Positions 1-9,248 of a stretch of DNA of 64,000 nt are shown piece after piece. Within the stretch, counting starts at the first letter, position 1. The number at the start of each line of letters is the position of its first letter. The notes under the pieces are model-generated. The model was not told where the DNA came from and made no database searches. It saw only the letters and a program-made list of their open reading frames with translations. The DNA lies in contig JAGZSY010000002.1 in NCBI GenBank assembly GCA_018380885.1, forward strand, positions 1 to 64,000, written 5' to 3'. Made by a program: the position numbers and the translations under genes. Source of the DNA: Enterocloster asparagiformis. GTDB taxonomy: Bacteria; Bacillota; Clostridia; Lachnospirales; Lachnospiraceae.

Positions 1-22
1 ATTACGCCCTTATTTTTAAATG

Positions 23-69
23 AAAACTCCCCAGAAATGGCCTATATACGTCATTTCTGAGGAGTTTTT
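23..69. terminator. Hairpin terminator with a conserved loop
   Basis: A 17-bp stem with one mismatch (left arm 23-39, right arm 52-68) closes a 12-nt loop, GCCTATATACGT. T residues follow on the + strand and A residues precede it, so it could end transcription in either direction: the kinase gene on the - strand or an off-window + gene. The loop is nearly identical to that of the hairpin at 8930-8973. Confidence 0.7.
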
Positions 70-231
70 ACTTCTTCAACTGTCAAACTCGGGATTATAA
101 CTCTTTATAACCCTTTATGCAAGTGAATTCGCAATTTCACCCGCACTTTCTTTTGTGCACTTTGTACACACAGGTCCTTATAGGCACTCATAACGATCCG
201 GCCAAACGTCGTAAATTCTGTTGTAAACTTT
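70..231. other. Gene-free stretch below the kinase gene
   Basis: This 160-nt region lies between the hairpin and the kinase stop codon. Short open frames exist on the - strand, but none has a ribosome binding site or a recognisable motif. I see no gene here. Confidence 0.5.
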
Positions 232-2856
232 TTATCGGCCAGAGGTATAGGCCTTCAGACAGATATTACACTCTTTAGTTTCCTCCACATGCTCCCATTT
301 GTCGCCGTCAGCGCTTAAGTAGCCCTCCCCGTCGCTCAAATCAATCTCGGCCATCCCGTTCCCCGCATCGTACTCGATGGCCACGGGCTGAACGGTTCCC
401 GGGGTTGTTATTTTCACTATTAAAGCAAATTTTTCGCCGTCATCCAGCTCTATTTTTTGCTCCAGTGGTATGGTGTAAAAACCGGCGTAGCGCAGATGAC
501 CCGCTCCTGCTTTCACCCGCTGCGCGAACGCTTGGTCAGCCGTCTCCCCCAGATGTCTGGCCACGTATATTTCGTAATCCGTGTTCTGGTCTGTGGCGTA
601 AAATCCCGCCGCCTCCAGATTCTCGCCCTTTCCGGCGGTGTAGGCGTTGGCAAACCAGGCGTTGTCCCTGCCATAGCCCATCTGTCCCCTCCAGCCGCAC
701 AGATCGCTCTGATAAATTCGATCGTAATTGTCCACCGGCTCCACGCCTGTGTACACGATATTGTGTACGCCGATGCTGGCGTCGTAGTAGGAAACGTAAA
801 AATACCCCTGGTCCCCGAAATCCTCTCCCCGGCTATTGGCGCAGATAAACGCTCCATCCCCCTCCAGATCCATGTTAAAATTGTCCCTGGAGTAGTTGTC
901 GTCCCAGCCGATAATAACGCAGTAATCGTTAGGCTGCTCGTCACCGATGTAACAGTAAGAATTTGTCTCCTGGTTGTAATACATTGATTCGCTTTGGTAA
1001 TTGTGTATGGCGGTATAAAGGTAACTCTGAACGCCCCCATACTGATATACCATTCGCTTGATGGCCTCATAATCTTTTGCCGGAAGAAGCTGTATATCCT
1101 GCACGTGCAGGCACGGCTTCAAGCCATCCGGAGAGTAGCCGTCCCCGTATGGGTCCTCCGACTCCAGCACCGGCCCCTGCCAGGCCAGAAGGTATGCCAT
1201 AGACATGGTGTGCTCCCCGCCAGCATTCCGGGACATTGAAAAACTATTGTGCAGGACCATGTGATCTACGGACAGCTCCAGAGGCGTGCCCGGAAGCAGG
1301 GAGGACTCCAGCGCCTTTAAAGATGCGAACGCCCAGCAGACTCCCTGGAAATCTTGGTCGCCAAGCTCAGGTGCGCGGCCTATTTTTCGGTAGTCGTAGG
1401 CTGACGGAAGCTTTATAGTATCAATTTGTTCTTCCGCAACCGCTGTCTCCACCTTTATAGTTCCCGTTTCCTTCAAATTGACCGGATCGGCGCTGTTACC
1501 CGAACGGAAAGCAAAAATGATCACAATTGCAAGCACGCCGGCCGCCATTCCCCAGTATATACGCATCCTTTTATTCCCGGCAGCCCTTTTCTCCATCACT
1601 CCTGAAGCCGGCGCCGTATTTTTTTCTTTCCCACTCTCATCCGGCCACTGAATACGGGCTGGGGCTATTTCCTTTTTCTTCTGTCCTTGCCCCGCCGTAT
1701 AAGGCATCGTCTTCGTCTCATCATTATTTCCCATAAACGGCATAGTGGGAGGAAGATCCTGAAACCCAGGCCCGCTCTCCGCCTGCCCCCCGGACCGCAG
1801 TATCTCCCCCATCTCCGGCCCGGCCGCCTCCTGCGGTCTCGGTCCAACGCTTTCGCGAATACCCGCGCCCGCGTCCTTCTGCGCGTTTCCTGCCTCTCCC
1901 CGTTCCATCAACCGCGCCTTAAGCTCCGGCATATTCCGTATCCGTTTCTCCGCGTGCAATTCCAGCGCGCCGTTTAACGCTTCGATCATATGCGCAGGAA
2001 TATTGAGCGCCGGATCAAAATACAGCGGCGTTTTCTTAAACTCCCGCTCCAGCGCCTCAGGGACCACCTTTCCCGTCATGCAATAATAGATCGTGGCCCC
2101 CATTGCGTACACATCCGTCCAGCTTCCCAGACTCTCCGACTCCATATATTGTTCTGGCGCGCTGAAGTTCCGCTTAATCACCGCCATAGAGGCGTGTCCA
2201 TCGTTGGTTCTCATGTCCACCGCGGCTCCCATGTCTAAGAGTCTGGCAGATCCGTCCGGTTGAAGCATAATATTGTCCGGGGAAATGTCTCGATGAATGA
2301 ACCCACGATCATGAATCACTGCCAAACTGTCCAGTAAGGGGGAGAAAAGTTTCATGCACTCCTCATATCGCAGAACCCCATGGCTCAAAAGATACTTTTT
2401 CAGAGTATCCCCTTCTACAAAATCCATAACAATATAGGCAGTTCCATTCTCTCCAAAGGCATCCCTCACTCGCACAATGGCTGGCACGGAGTCCAGCTTT
2501 GCCATCTTCCTGGCCTCTTTCAAGAACCGATCCATACCCTCTGAAAGATTCTCTTCTCCGGTTTCAACGGAATCCCATTGAATCTGATTTGAATAACTGT
2601 TGGTGCGGGAAGCAGAACCGGATGGAAAGTATTCCTTGACCGCCACCTTCATCTCTAACAGTAAATCCCACCCCACATACGTAATACCAAAACCGCCCTG
2701 ACCGATCACATTACCAATGTAATACCTGCCGTGGAGGATTGTATGCCGCTTCAGGGCATTTAACGGCTGGGCGCCGCTGTCCTGCTCGTATCCGCAATGG
2801 GGGCATATGCAAACACCGTCCCCCAGCTCCCCCATGCATTTGGTACATCTTATCAT
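232..2856 (-). CDS. Membrane Ser/Thr protein kinase fused to papain-like C1 domain
   Basis: An 874-residue protein. The start is the ATG at 2856, preceded by GGGGAGG; the longer frame has no such site. Residues 4-21 form a CxxC...CxCPHC zinc ribbon. A Hanks-type kinase follows (about 43-330) with glycine loop GQGGFGITY, VAVKEY lysine, HRDISPDN catalytic loop, DMG in place of DFG, and APEQY. A polar linker leads to one membrane helix (about 430-448). The outer part resembles C1 peptidases: QGVCWAFAS gives the oxyanion Gln and catalytic Cys, and ICANSRGEDFGDQGYF gives the Asn. The catalytic His, normally in NHAV before GWDD, is replaced (NDYCVIIGWDD). By topology the kinase is cytoplasmic and the peptidase-like part outside. 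It may be a receptor kinase whose peptidase fold binds rather than cuts, which is inference. It stands alone. Confidence 0.85.
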   Translation of the reverse strand: MIRCTKCMGELGDGVCICPHCGYEQDSGAQPLNALKRHTILHGRYYIGNVIGQGGFGITYVGWDLLLEMKVAVKEYFPSGSASRTNSYSNQIQWDSVETGEENLSEGMDRFLKEARKMAKLDSVPAIVRVRDAFGENGTAYIVMDFVEGDTLKKYLLSHGVLRYEECMKLFSPLLDSLAVIHDRGFIHRDISPDNIMLQPDGSARLLDMGAAVDMRTNDGHASMAVIKRNFSAPEQYMESESLGSWTDVYAMGATIYYCMTGKVVPEALEREFKKTPLYFDPALNIPAHMIEALNGALELHAEKRIRNMPELKARLMERGEAGNAQKDAGAGIRESVGPRPQEAAGPEMGEILRSGGQAESGPGFQDLPPTMPFMGNNDETKTMPYTAGQGQKKKEIAPARIQWPDESGKEKNTAPASGVMEKRAAGNKRMRIYWGMAAGVLAIVIIFAFRSGNSADPVNLKETGTIKVETAVAEEQIDTIKLPSAYDYRKIGRAPELGDQDFQGVCWAFASLKALESSLLPGTPLELSVDHMVLHNSFSMSRNAGGEHTMSMAYLLAWQGPVLESEDPYGDGYSPDGLKPCLHVQDIQLLPAKDYEAIKRMVYQYGGVQSYLYTAIHNYQSESMYYNQETNSYCYIGDEQPNDYCVIIGWDDNYSRDNFNMDLEGDGAFICANSRGEDFGDQGYFYVSYYDASIGVHNIVYTGVEPVDNYDRIYQSDLCGWRGQMGYGRDNAWFANAYTAGKGENLEAAGFYATDQNTDYEIYVARHLGETADQAFAQRVKAGAGHLRYAGFYTIPLEQKIELDDGEKFALIVKITTPGTVQPVAIEYDAGNGMAEIDLSDGEGYLSADGDKWEHVEETKECNICLKAYTSGR

Positions 2857-3017
2857 TATGAATACCTCCCCTTTTTCAAAACTCTTATGGATCGCACTTC
2901 TTACATGGTGTATCACCATCAGCAATACGTTTTTCTCTACGTACCATTCCTGAAGATGTTGCGATTATAGTCCTCCGCTCATCTGTGCAAAGCACCTGGA
3001 TTCCTCTAACCGATAAC

Positions 3018-3269
3018 TTATCCGTCGTAATTATTATTTGATGCTATTATATCATAAGAGGCACATTCAATCTGATAAGTATTTCCGACCTTCGGCCCAG
3101 TGAGATTCAAGCCCTGAGTTGAAAGTGCATCTATGCTATCCTCGAATGTTTTCGTGGTATGTTCTACCGGCGGCGTAATGATTGTGCCAACACAATAGTT
3201 GTTAATTACGTCATCCAACCCGCCAATGTAGTCAGAATGCGGATGAGTGCCAATTACATAGTCTATATG
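3018..3269 (-). pseudogene. Metallo-beta-lactamase (ComEC-like) fragment
   Basis: The frame runs from just after a TAG at 3270-3272 to a stop at 3018. It encodes VIGTHPHSDYIGGLDDVI near its start, the HxHxD metal-binding motif of MBL-fold proteins, followed by a segment typical of ComEC/Rec2-like hydrolases. The N-terminal beta strands and everything after about 80 residues are missing, and there is no start codon with a ribosome binding site. It is a relic truncated at both ends. Confidence 0.7.
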
Positions 3270-3294
3270 CTAAATTAACCTCGGAGGTATGAAG

Positions 3295-3516
3295 ATGCAC
3301 TATATCAAACGTATTAGGGAATTGCGCGAAGATCATGGACTTACCCAAACTGAGATAGCTAAAATTTTAAATATTACACAGCGAACCTATTCTGACTACG
3401 AAACAGGACGGACAAGAATTCCATTAGATTCTGTAATATTATTGGCCCAATATTATAACGTGAGTATGGATTATATTTGCGGATGCAGTGATCTTAAAAA
3501 TAAATGCCATAGCTAA
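3295..3516 (+). CDS. XRE-family helix-turn-helix regulator
   Basis: A 73-residue single-domain DNA-binding protein. Residues 1-65 match the Cro/C1 fold: RIRELREDHGLTQTEIAKIL, then TQRTYSDYETGRTRIP as the recognition region. I chose the ATG at 3295 because GGAGG at 3283-3287 is 7 nt away; the ATG at 3289 is only 1 nt from it. It lies between two decayed gene fragments on the other strand, suggesting a small remnant of a larger accessory locus. The target is unknown and there is no partner toxin or phage gene. Confidence 0.8.
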   Translation: MHYIKRIRELREDHGLTQTEIAKILNITQRTYSDYETGRTRIPLDSVILLAQYYNVSMDYICGCSDLKNKCHS

Positions 3517-3604
3517 TCTCTGCTGCGCCGTTTAAGTCAATCCCTTTAAAAGACAATTCTCCAATATGCGTTCCGTCTTTCCATCTCATCACGAGATGCG
3601 GCAT
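3494..3604 (-). pseudogene. GNAT acetyltransferase remnant
   Basis: The - strand reads MRWKDGTHIGELSFKGIDLN then GAAEISYGI before a stop. This pattern is the mid-section of GNAT acetyltransferases of the 'KDGTxIGxLxFKG...EIGYGI' kind. Only about 35 codons remain, without the acetyl-CoA binding loop. The fragment overlaps the end of the XRE gene on the opposite strand. Identification is by motif only. Confidence 0.5.
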
Positions 3605-3687
3605 ATATTTTCAATCGCTTTGTTTCAATCAAAAATACCTCTTTTGATCATGCCGATTGCCGCAAAATATCATTTAAGCTATGCTGA

Positions 3688-4146
3688 TCAGATACGCTTT
3701 GCATATATTTCCGCATTTATATGCCATTCACCGTCAGCTTTTACAGTAACATTTTGCCAATGAAATTGATTATCACCAATCTCGGTAAAAACCCATTTTC
3801 TATTTTCATCATCGATATATGTAAGAATGATCATTTCTCCCTGTTTTCTTGCCTCTAGCCGTATTATTTTCCCCGTATATCCATAAGCCACATCCCATGC
3901 GCGTGTATGGGGATTGAAGATGCGAAGTGATGTACCGTATTCGTAATCAGGCAGGATAATGACGTCCTGTATTGCCATTCCTTCAAGAACCCATGAAAAA
4001 TGCCATTGGCCTTTGATAACGCGGGAATTATCTGGCTCAACATAGTTAATTTGCCAGCTGCCGATAAGTTTCCCAAAATAATTAAACGCTTCAGGCAGCG
4101 CCGCGTTTTTTCTTTCGCTGGTCAGAGCTTCAAAAAAGTCCTGCAT
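3688..4146 (-). CDS. Uncharacterised 152-aa protein, DUF1579-like
   Basis: The ATG at 4146 follows AGGAGG with good spacing. The protein is soluble, without signal peptide or membrane helix. It has an early 'GKLIGSWQINY' segment and alternating strands rich in Trp and Tyr (GQWHFSWVLEG, AWDVAYGYTG, WVFTEIGDNQFHW), as expected for a lipocalin-like beta barrel of the DUF1579 kind. No catalytic motif can be named. It stands alone on the strand and its role is unknown. Confidence 0.6.
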   Translation of the reverse strand: MQDFFEALTSERKNAALPEAFNYFGKLIGSWQINYVEPDNSRVIKGQWHFSWVLEGMAIQDVIILPDYEYGTSLRIFNPHTRAWDVAYGYTGKIIRLEARKQGEMIILTYIDDENRKWVFTEIGDNQFHWQNVTVKADGEWHINAEIYAKRI

Positions 4147-4199
4147 ATACTGATCCCTCCTCTAAAGTTCATAAACACTATTATATACTAATACCGGCC

Positions 4200-4706
4200 T
4201 TATGCCTTCTTTTTTATTTTAATAATCCTGTCGTCGGCCGGATTCCAAAAATCATAGTGCACTTCTCCGCCGTCGGTATTTAACCTGATTTTAAATTCTT
4301 TTATTTTCAATATGAATGAAAATACATCTTTTATAGGGCGCTGTATGCTTTCAGCTTTTGTGAGGGTTGTGCTGCCAAGCCACTTCAACGGCTCGCCGGA
4401 GTACATGGATGCGCAGCACAGCTCATTGTCCAAAAATCCCTTTATGGTTTCAACCATCTCATTGTAGCCATCGCTGTCAGGATCATAATGCGCATGGTAT
4501 GCCCCATATGACAGCGTGAATTCATCCTCTAAATCAATATACATTTTATTATCTGAATATGGATTGGGGATTGTGATGCATACGCTCTCTTCGTCTAAAT
4601 ACTGGTATTCACCATCATCACGTTTATGCAGCTCATATTTGCAGCCGCTTAAGAAATCACATAATTCTTGCAGCTTATCAAGCGTGTCGTCAAATTCTTC
4701 TCCCAT
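4200..4706 (-). CDS. Hypothetical acidic 168-aa protein
   Basis: The start at 4706 follows GGAGGAG. The product is acidic and soluble, with no signal peptide, membrane helix or cysteine motif. The N-terminal third (DDTLDKLQELCDFLSGCKYELHKRDDGEYQYLDEES, given here only as its character) is mixed helix and strand; the C-terminal end is basic (KIKKKA). Compositionally it resembles small cytoplasmic immunity or SMI1-like proteins, but no motif proves this. I do not recognise the family. Confidence 0.55.
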   Translation of the reverse strand: MGEEFDDTLDKLQELCDFLSGCKYELHKRDDGEYQYLDEESVCITIPNPYSDNKMYIDLEDEFTLSYGAYHAHYDPDSDGYNEMVETIKGFLDNELCCASMYSGEPLKWLGSTTLTKAESIQRPIKDVFSFILKIKEFKIRLNTDGGEVHYDFWNPADDRIIKIKKKA

Positions 4707-4817
4707 TGCTCCTCCTGAATTGCTATTTTTTCCAAAAAATGATTATCGAGAGCTGCTGCCTCTCTAATCCATTGACCTTGCTTTAAATTCCTGTTCCGTC
4801 ATTTTGTACCTCCATTA
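4707..4817 (-). pseudogene. Possible frameshifted small ORF
   Basis: GGAGGT precedes an ATG reading MTEQEFKARSMD and then TAG. A one-frame shift at the AAGG run would continue as QWIREAAALDNHFLEKIAIQ and run into the next gene's start. The good ribosome site and charged helical composition of the shifted frame suggest a short gene broken by one indel. No family is recognised. Confidence 0.3.
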
Positions 4818-4912
4818 TCTATAAGATTCCGCTTTTACCCGCTGCTTAACACCCCTGCCAGCCGGGATTTACCTTCTATATCCGCCCGATCGCGCACAGG
4901 CAGCAGAACGCG

Positions 4913-5353
4913 TCATCTCCCCTCCCCGGCATAAATTTCGCCGTCAATATCCAGGACATGATCCACATCAATCCTTGTTCCATCATCCATTACAATGCCG
5001 CCGTGCGGATCGATCTTTTTAATCCGGCCTGCGATCGTACAGTACGCCCCTCCTGATTTTTTATCATCCGGCGCAAAGTACGTGACCGTGATTTCCGGCT
5101 TTTCACCGGGGAGATCGCTGGCCATCCACAATTTATAATCCAGAGCCGTCTTTTCTTCTTCCGATAATTCCGGTTTCCGGTCCGTGGGTCTGGCCGTCTC
5201 TTTTATAACGTCACCGAAACCGGTCAGCGCGGCAAACGGGCTGAACTGCGCCGCCCGGTCAAGCATTGACATTCTGGGGCGATATGATGAAACATGGTGC
5301 GGTAAATCAATTATATCGTGATAATCATCCAGCCTATTATGATTTGTTCCCAT
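4913..5353 (-). CDS. YolD-like protein
   Basis: A 146-residue protein, second gene after the Y-family polymerase. It has the family's typical core PRMSMLDRAAQFSPFAALTGF followed by a polar segment and a C-terminal beta region (GRIKKIDPHGGIVMDDGTRI). The ATG at 5353 is preferred because AAGGAGG lies about 11 nt upstream; the earlier in-frame ATG overlaps that site. YolD-like proteins regularly pair with UvrX/UmuC-type polymerases and are thought to act as their UmuD-like partner. The start is 38 nt after the polymerase stop, so the two are probably co-transcribed. Confidence 0.85.
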   Translation of the reverse strand: MGTNHNRLDDYHDIIDLPHHVSSYRPRMSMLDRAAQFSPFAALTGFGDVIKETARPTDRKPELSEEEKTALDYKLWMASDLPGEKPEITVTYFAPDDKKSGGAYCTIAGRIKKIDPHGGIVMDDGTRIDVDHVLDIDGEIYAGEGR

Positions 5354-5391
5354 GCGGTTTATAACCTCCTTCCTCATGCAGTCACAATATG

Positions 5392-6915
5392 TCAGGCCTT
5401 GTGCCCGCCGATCTGCTGGTTTCGGTCTTTGGCCGTAGCGCCATCTTCTAAATTCATGCCTTTTAAGATGGCGTTCTTGCCAAATTTCTTTTTGATCTCC
5501 AGCATAGCGCGCTGGACCTTCTTTTCCCGCTCCAATTCGGCGTCCGTCTTTTCCTTCTCCGCCTGAAGCGCATCATAATCTGTAAACAAATTCATCTGTT
5601 CATACTGCGTTTCCTTCGGAATATCCGCCTCCGGTACCACATGGGTCGCGGCCATATTGATCCGCCGCACCAGGAGCGCCGGGTCAACGATCCGGTCGAA
5701 CAGCTCCACAACACATTTGGTGATTTGCCGTGTGGAGGAGGTATAATGGTCCAAATTTCCGGTCCCGTGGGCATGTTTGGGAACCTCCCTCCCGTAGCGG
5801 TCCGTTTTGATCTCGCCGCGGTACTTTTTCCGCAAATCAGGATCCTTCAGATTGTCAATATCGTAGCCGATCGTCAGGACAATCTGATTGGTTGCAAGCC
5901 CTTTATCCACCAAATCCAGCGCCAACATATCAGCCATCTCCCGCGCAACCAGCTTAGCCCGCTCATATAGGTATGGACATTGCAGCACCTGGCCAGATCC
6001 AACACTGTTATTTTCCGGTTTATACGCCTTGATATCGGCAATCGCGCAGGGTTCCCACCCCCAGGCATGATCAATCAGCAGTTCCGCGTTGACTCCAAAC
6101 AGTTTATAGAGCAGATCTTCATTGTAATATTCCGAGGACTTTCCCGCCGAACAGCGGGCGATATCCCCCATGGTAAAAAGTCCGTGTTCTTCCAGCTTTT
6201 TCGCATATCCTCTTCCCACACGCCAGAAATCAGTAAGCGGCCGGTGTGACCAGAGGGAACGCCGGTATGACATTTCATCCAGCTCGGCAATCCGCACCCC
6301 GTTTTGATCGGGGGAAATGTGCTTGGCTTCAATATCCATAGCGATTTTGCAGAGATAGAGATTCGTTCCAATTCCCGCCGTAGCCGTAATTCCAGTGGTG
6401 TTTAGCACATCCAGGATCATTTTCATCGCCAGCTCTCTCGCCGACAATCCATACGTTTTTAAATAACTGGTGGCATCTATAAAAACCTCGTCAATAGAAT
6501 AGACGTGCATATCCTCCGGAGCAATGTATTTGAGGTATATTTCATAAATCTGTGAACTGATGTTCATATATTTGGACATCTGCGGCGGAGTCACCACATA
6601 GTCAATGGCCAGAGACAGATTGCTCTTCAGTTCACCATCCTGATAGGAAGAGCCTGAAAATTGTTTCCCCTGCGCGTTTTGCAGGCGCAGACTATTCGCC
6701 TCCCGGATTTTTTGCACCACCTCGAACAGACGAGGCCTGCCGGGGATGCCATATGCTTTGAGCGCCGGCGAGACGGACAGGCAAATGGTCTTTTCCGTCC
6801 TGCTTGCGTCCGCCACGACCAAATTAGCGGTCATAGGGTCCAGTCCCCGCTCCACACATTCCACGGACGCGTAGAATGATTTCAGGTCAATCGCTAGGTA
6901 AATCTTATTTTCCAT
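5392..6915 (-). CDS. Y-family DNA polymerase (UvrX/UmuC type)
   Basis: A 507-residue translesion polymerase. The palm motif DLKSFYASVE at residues 10-19 carries the first catalytic Asp, and YSIDEVFID holds the Asp-Glu pair. The thumb (helix-hairpin-helix, DFWRVGRGYAKKLEEHGLFTMGDIA) and little-finger domain follow. Length and the YolD partner match the UvrX-like group rather than short DinB proteins. GAGAGGA precedes the ATG. These enzymes copy past DNA damage at low fidelity. I looked for a GAAC-N4-GTTC LexA box upstream and saw none, so SOS control is not evident here. Confidence 0.9.
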   Translation of the reverse strand: MENKIYLAIDLKSFYASVECVERGLDPMTANLVVADASRTEKTICLSVSPALKAYGIPGRPRLFEVVQKIREANSLRLQNAQGKQFSGSSYQDGELKSNLSLAIDYVVTPPQMSKYMNISSQIYEIYLKYIAPEDMHVYSIDEVFIDATSYLKTYGLSARELAMKMILDVLNTTGITATAGIGTNLYLCKIAMDIEAKHISPDQNGVRIAELDEMSYRRSLWSHRPLTDFWRVGRGYAKKLEEHGLFTMGDIARCSAGKSSEYYNEDLLYKLFGVNAELLIDHAWGWEPCAIADIKAYKPENNSVGSGQVLQCPYLYERAKLVAREMADMLALDLVDKGLATNQIVLTIGYDIDNLKDPDLRKKYRGEIKTDRYGREVPKHAHGTGNLDHYTSSTRQITKCVVELFDRIVDPALLVRRINMAATHVVPEADIPKETQYEQMNLFTDYDALQAEKEKTDAELEREKKVQRAMLEIKKKFGKNAILKGMNLEDGATAKDRNQQIGGHKA

Positions 6916-7063
6916 TTATTTACAGTCCTCTCTCATAAAAAACTCGGCTCCATATAATCCTCTTCCATCCGTACTTTTTATTCACGATTTTCTTAATACT
7001 GTAATTTTACCCTCTTAGCAAACGAAACACAACAGATATTCTTCCGTATTTATTGACGATTGA

Positions 7064-7092
7064 TTGACGGATAATACATCGTATTATATACT
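7064..7092 (+). promoter_or_regulatory. SigA-type promoter of the chemotaxis receptor
   Basis: TTGACG (7064-7069) and TATACT (7087-7092) are separated by 17 nt in the AT-rich 318-nt gap between the divergent polymerase and receptor genes. The leader to the ATG at 7234 is about 135 nt. Nothing else recognisable lies in this gap. Confidence 0.7.
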
Positions 7093-7233
7093 TAATATGA
7101 AATTGGGAAAATTTGATAATTTAGTACAATATGGCGCAATCTATAACCGGGAGCCAGACTTTAAGCGCACACATCATATTTCCGCGGAGCAGGATCACCA
7201 ACTGCAGATTCGTAAAGAGAGGAACGGTATATC

Positions 7234-8913
7234 ATGAAAAATTTTAAGATCAGAGAGAAGCTGTTTGCAACATTTGGAATTATCTGTGCGCTATTCCTCT
7301 TCACTGTGGTGGTGGCTATCATCGGATTGAGAATCACCTCCCAAAATTTCGACAATTTTTATTCAATCAGCTATCCCGTGTCATATAAAACATTGGATTT
7401 GCGCCGCGCTACGCAGACTGGTATCAAACATACGGCGTTATCCATGATCACAACAGATGCGCAGGAAACGCAGAAGAACATCCAGTCCGCAATGGAGGAG
7501 TTTAGCATCCTGCCGGAAGGCTTTACATATTTAAAAGCTCACTTCCAGGGCGATCAATCCTTACTTGATAAGGCAGAAGCCATTTTGGCGGAGGCTGAGC
7601 CTTATCGGCTTAAAATTTTGGAATTGGCAGGTGATAACCGCAATGACGAAGCCGCTAAAATCCTCGTTGAAAGCTATATTCCTTTGATGTCAAATTTCCA
7701 GGATTACATGATACAAGCCAATAATACAACCGCGTTAATGGCCGAGGAATCCTTTAATCAGTCCAACCGCCTCCAAACGTTTTTGTTGATTTTGATGACC
7801 GTCGTATCAGCGGCCGCATTGGTGCTTACGGTGGTAATGGCTCTGCATATTACCGGAAACCTGACAAGGCCTATTAAAGAAATTGAAATCGCGGCAAACA
7901 AAATAGCAGAAGGCAACTTGGACGCAAAAGTCAATTATTCCTCCAAGGACGAGCTGGGCAGCCTGTCAAACAGTATCCGCACGCTCATTTGCACCCTGCA
8001 AAATATTATTGGCGACGTGGGTTTCCTGCTGAGTGAAATGTCCAACGGCAATTTTGTAATATCGTCAAAGGATCCTGCCCAATACGTTGGAGACTTCAAT
8101 GGAATCCTGTTGTCCATGCGCAAGCTGAGGGACGACCTAAACGGCACGCTGTCACAGATTAACCGGTCGGCCGACCAGGTATCCTTAACCTCCGATCAAG
8201 TATCCAGCGGGGCACAGGCACTTTCTCAAGGCGCGGCGGAGCAGGCATTCTCTATCGAGAAGTTGGCGGCAACCATCAACGAGATCTCGTTTCAGGTAAA
8301 AGAGAATGCCCAAAGCGCTCAACAGGGAAATCAATTAGTCGCATACGCGGGGGACAAGATTGAAGAAAGCAACCGCCAAATGCAAGAGCTCATCACGGCC
8401 ATGGCCGAGATTAATGAAAAATCAGGACAAATTAGAAAAATCATCAAAACCATTGAGGATATCGCATTCCAAACCAATATTCTGGCGCTGAACGCGGCGG
8501 TGGAGGCCGCAAGGGCCGGGGAGGCGGGAAAGGGATTTTCCGCGGTCGCGCAGGAGGTTCGAAACCTTGCCAACATGTCCGCAGAATCCTCAAAAAGCAC
8601 GTCCGGTCTCATCACAGATTCCATCCATGCGGTGGAGCGGGGAACCAAGCTGGCCACTGAAGCGGCGCATACGCTGGTTGAAGTTGTGACAAGCGCCAAG
8701 CAGATTGTGGATGTGGTTAATAATGTATCGCGGGCCTCCAATGAACAGGCCGACTCCATCACTCTGGTGACACAGGGAATCGACCAAATTTCCGGCGTAG
8801 TCCAAATGAACTCTGCCACTGCCGAAGAGAGCGCTGCCGCCAGCGAAGAACTTTCCGGCCAGGCGCAGATGCTTAAAAATCTTGTTGACCAGTTCAATTT
8901 AATTCCACAGTAA
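7234..8913 (+). CDS. Methyl-accepting chemotaxis protein
   Basis: A 559-residue transmembrane receptor. The first membrane helix is at about 10-33. A four-helix-bundle ligand domain (about 35-180) follows, then a second helix (about 183-206), a HAMP linker ([20 protein letters not shown]) and the long cytoplasmic coiled coil. The signalling tip reads [21 protein letters not shown], the near-invariant hairpin that contacts CheA and CheW. The SD is AGAGAGGA. No CheA, CheW or flagellar genes are in the window, so it reports to a system elsewhere. The ligand is unknown. Confidence 0.92.
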   Translation: MKNFKIREKLFATFGIICALFLFTVVVAIIGLRITSQNFDNFYSISYPVSYKTLDLRRATQTGIKHTALSMITTDAQETQKNIQSAMEEFSILPEGFTYLKAHFQGDQSLLDKAEAILAEAEPYRLKILELAGDNRNDEAAKILVESYIPLMSNFQDYMIQANNTTALMAEESFNQSNRLQTFLLILMTVVSAAALVLTVVMALHITGNLTRPIKEIEIAANKIAEGNLDAKVNYSSKDELGSLSNSIRTLICTLQNIIGDVGFLLSEMSNGNFVISSKDPAQYVGDFNGILLSMRKLRDDLNGTLSQINRSADQVSLTSDQVSSGAQALSQGAAEQAFSIEKLAATINEISFQVKENAQSAQQGNQLVAYAGDKIEESNRQMQELITAMAEINEKSGQIRKIIKTIEDIAFQTNILALNAAVEAARAGEAGKGFSAVAQEVRNLANMSAESSKSTSGLITDSIHAVERGTKLATEAAHTLVEVVTSAKQIVDVVNNVSRASNEQADSITLVTQGIDQISGVVQMNSATAEESAAASEELSGQAQMLKNLVDQFNLIPQ

Positions 8914-8929
8914 TGTCTTTTAAAATGCG

Positions 8930-8973
8930 AGCCCCCGGAAATGGCCCATATCCGTCATTTCCGGGGGGCTTTT
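8930..8973 (+). terminator. Terminator after the chemotaxis receptor
   Basis: Arms 8930-8943 and 8956-8970 form a GC-rich stem followed by TTTT. The 12-nt loop GCCCATATCCGT differs at only two positions from the loop of the hairpin at 23-69, whereas the stem is different in composition. Confidence 0.8.
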
Positions 8974-9103
8974 GCTTTCTCAACATTCAAAATCAGATTT
9001 ATAATTCATCGCCTCCCTTTGGGGGCAGGTACCTTCATCCCCTCTCCCCCGCTTCCTTTTTCAAAAACAACGGTTCTTTTCATTAAAAGTTGTGCTGTGC
9101 AAA

Positions 9104-9132
9104 TTGACTTTTGTCGAAATTTACTGTAATCT
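9104..9132 (+). promoter_or_regulatory. Promoter of the double-GntR regulator
   Basis: TTGACT (9104-9109), 17 nt, TAATCT (9127-9132). It lies in the 335-nt gap between the receptor and the regulator, which otherwise holds only the terminator at its start. An overlapping TATATT a few bases further is an alternative -10. Confidence 0.5.
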
Positions 9133-9248
9133 TATATATTATAGGTACGCAGATTCCCAAGGATGGCTATTGACCATAAGGCACCCTGACCATCGGCGTG
9201 TCCCGCTTTTGTCCTGTATCCTATTTCAAATTTAAAGCAGGTGATTTT

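Noticed and set aside
70-231. Short - strand frame ending in LRIHLHKGL
   Set aside because: No ribosome site, no recognisable motif, and too short to support as a gene or transposase remnant.
6916-7063. LexA box for the Y-family polymerase
   Set aside because: I looked for GAAC-N4-GTTC upstream of the gene and found none.
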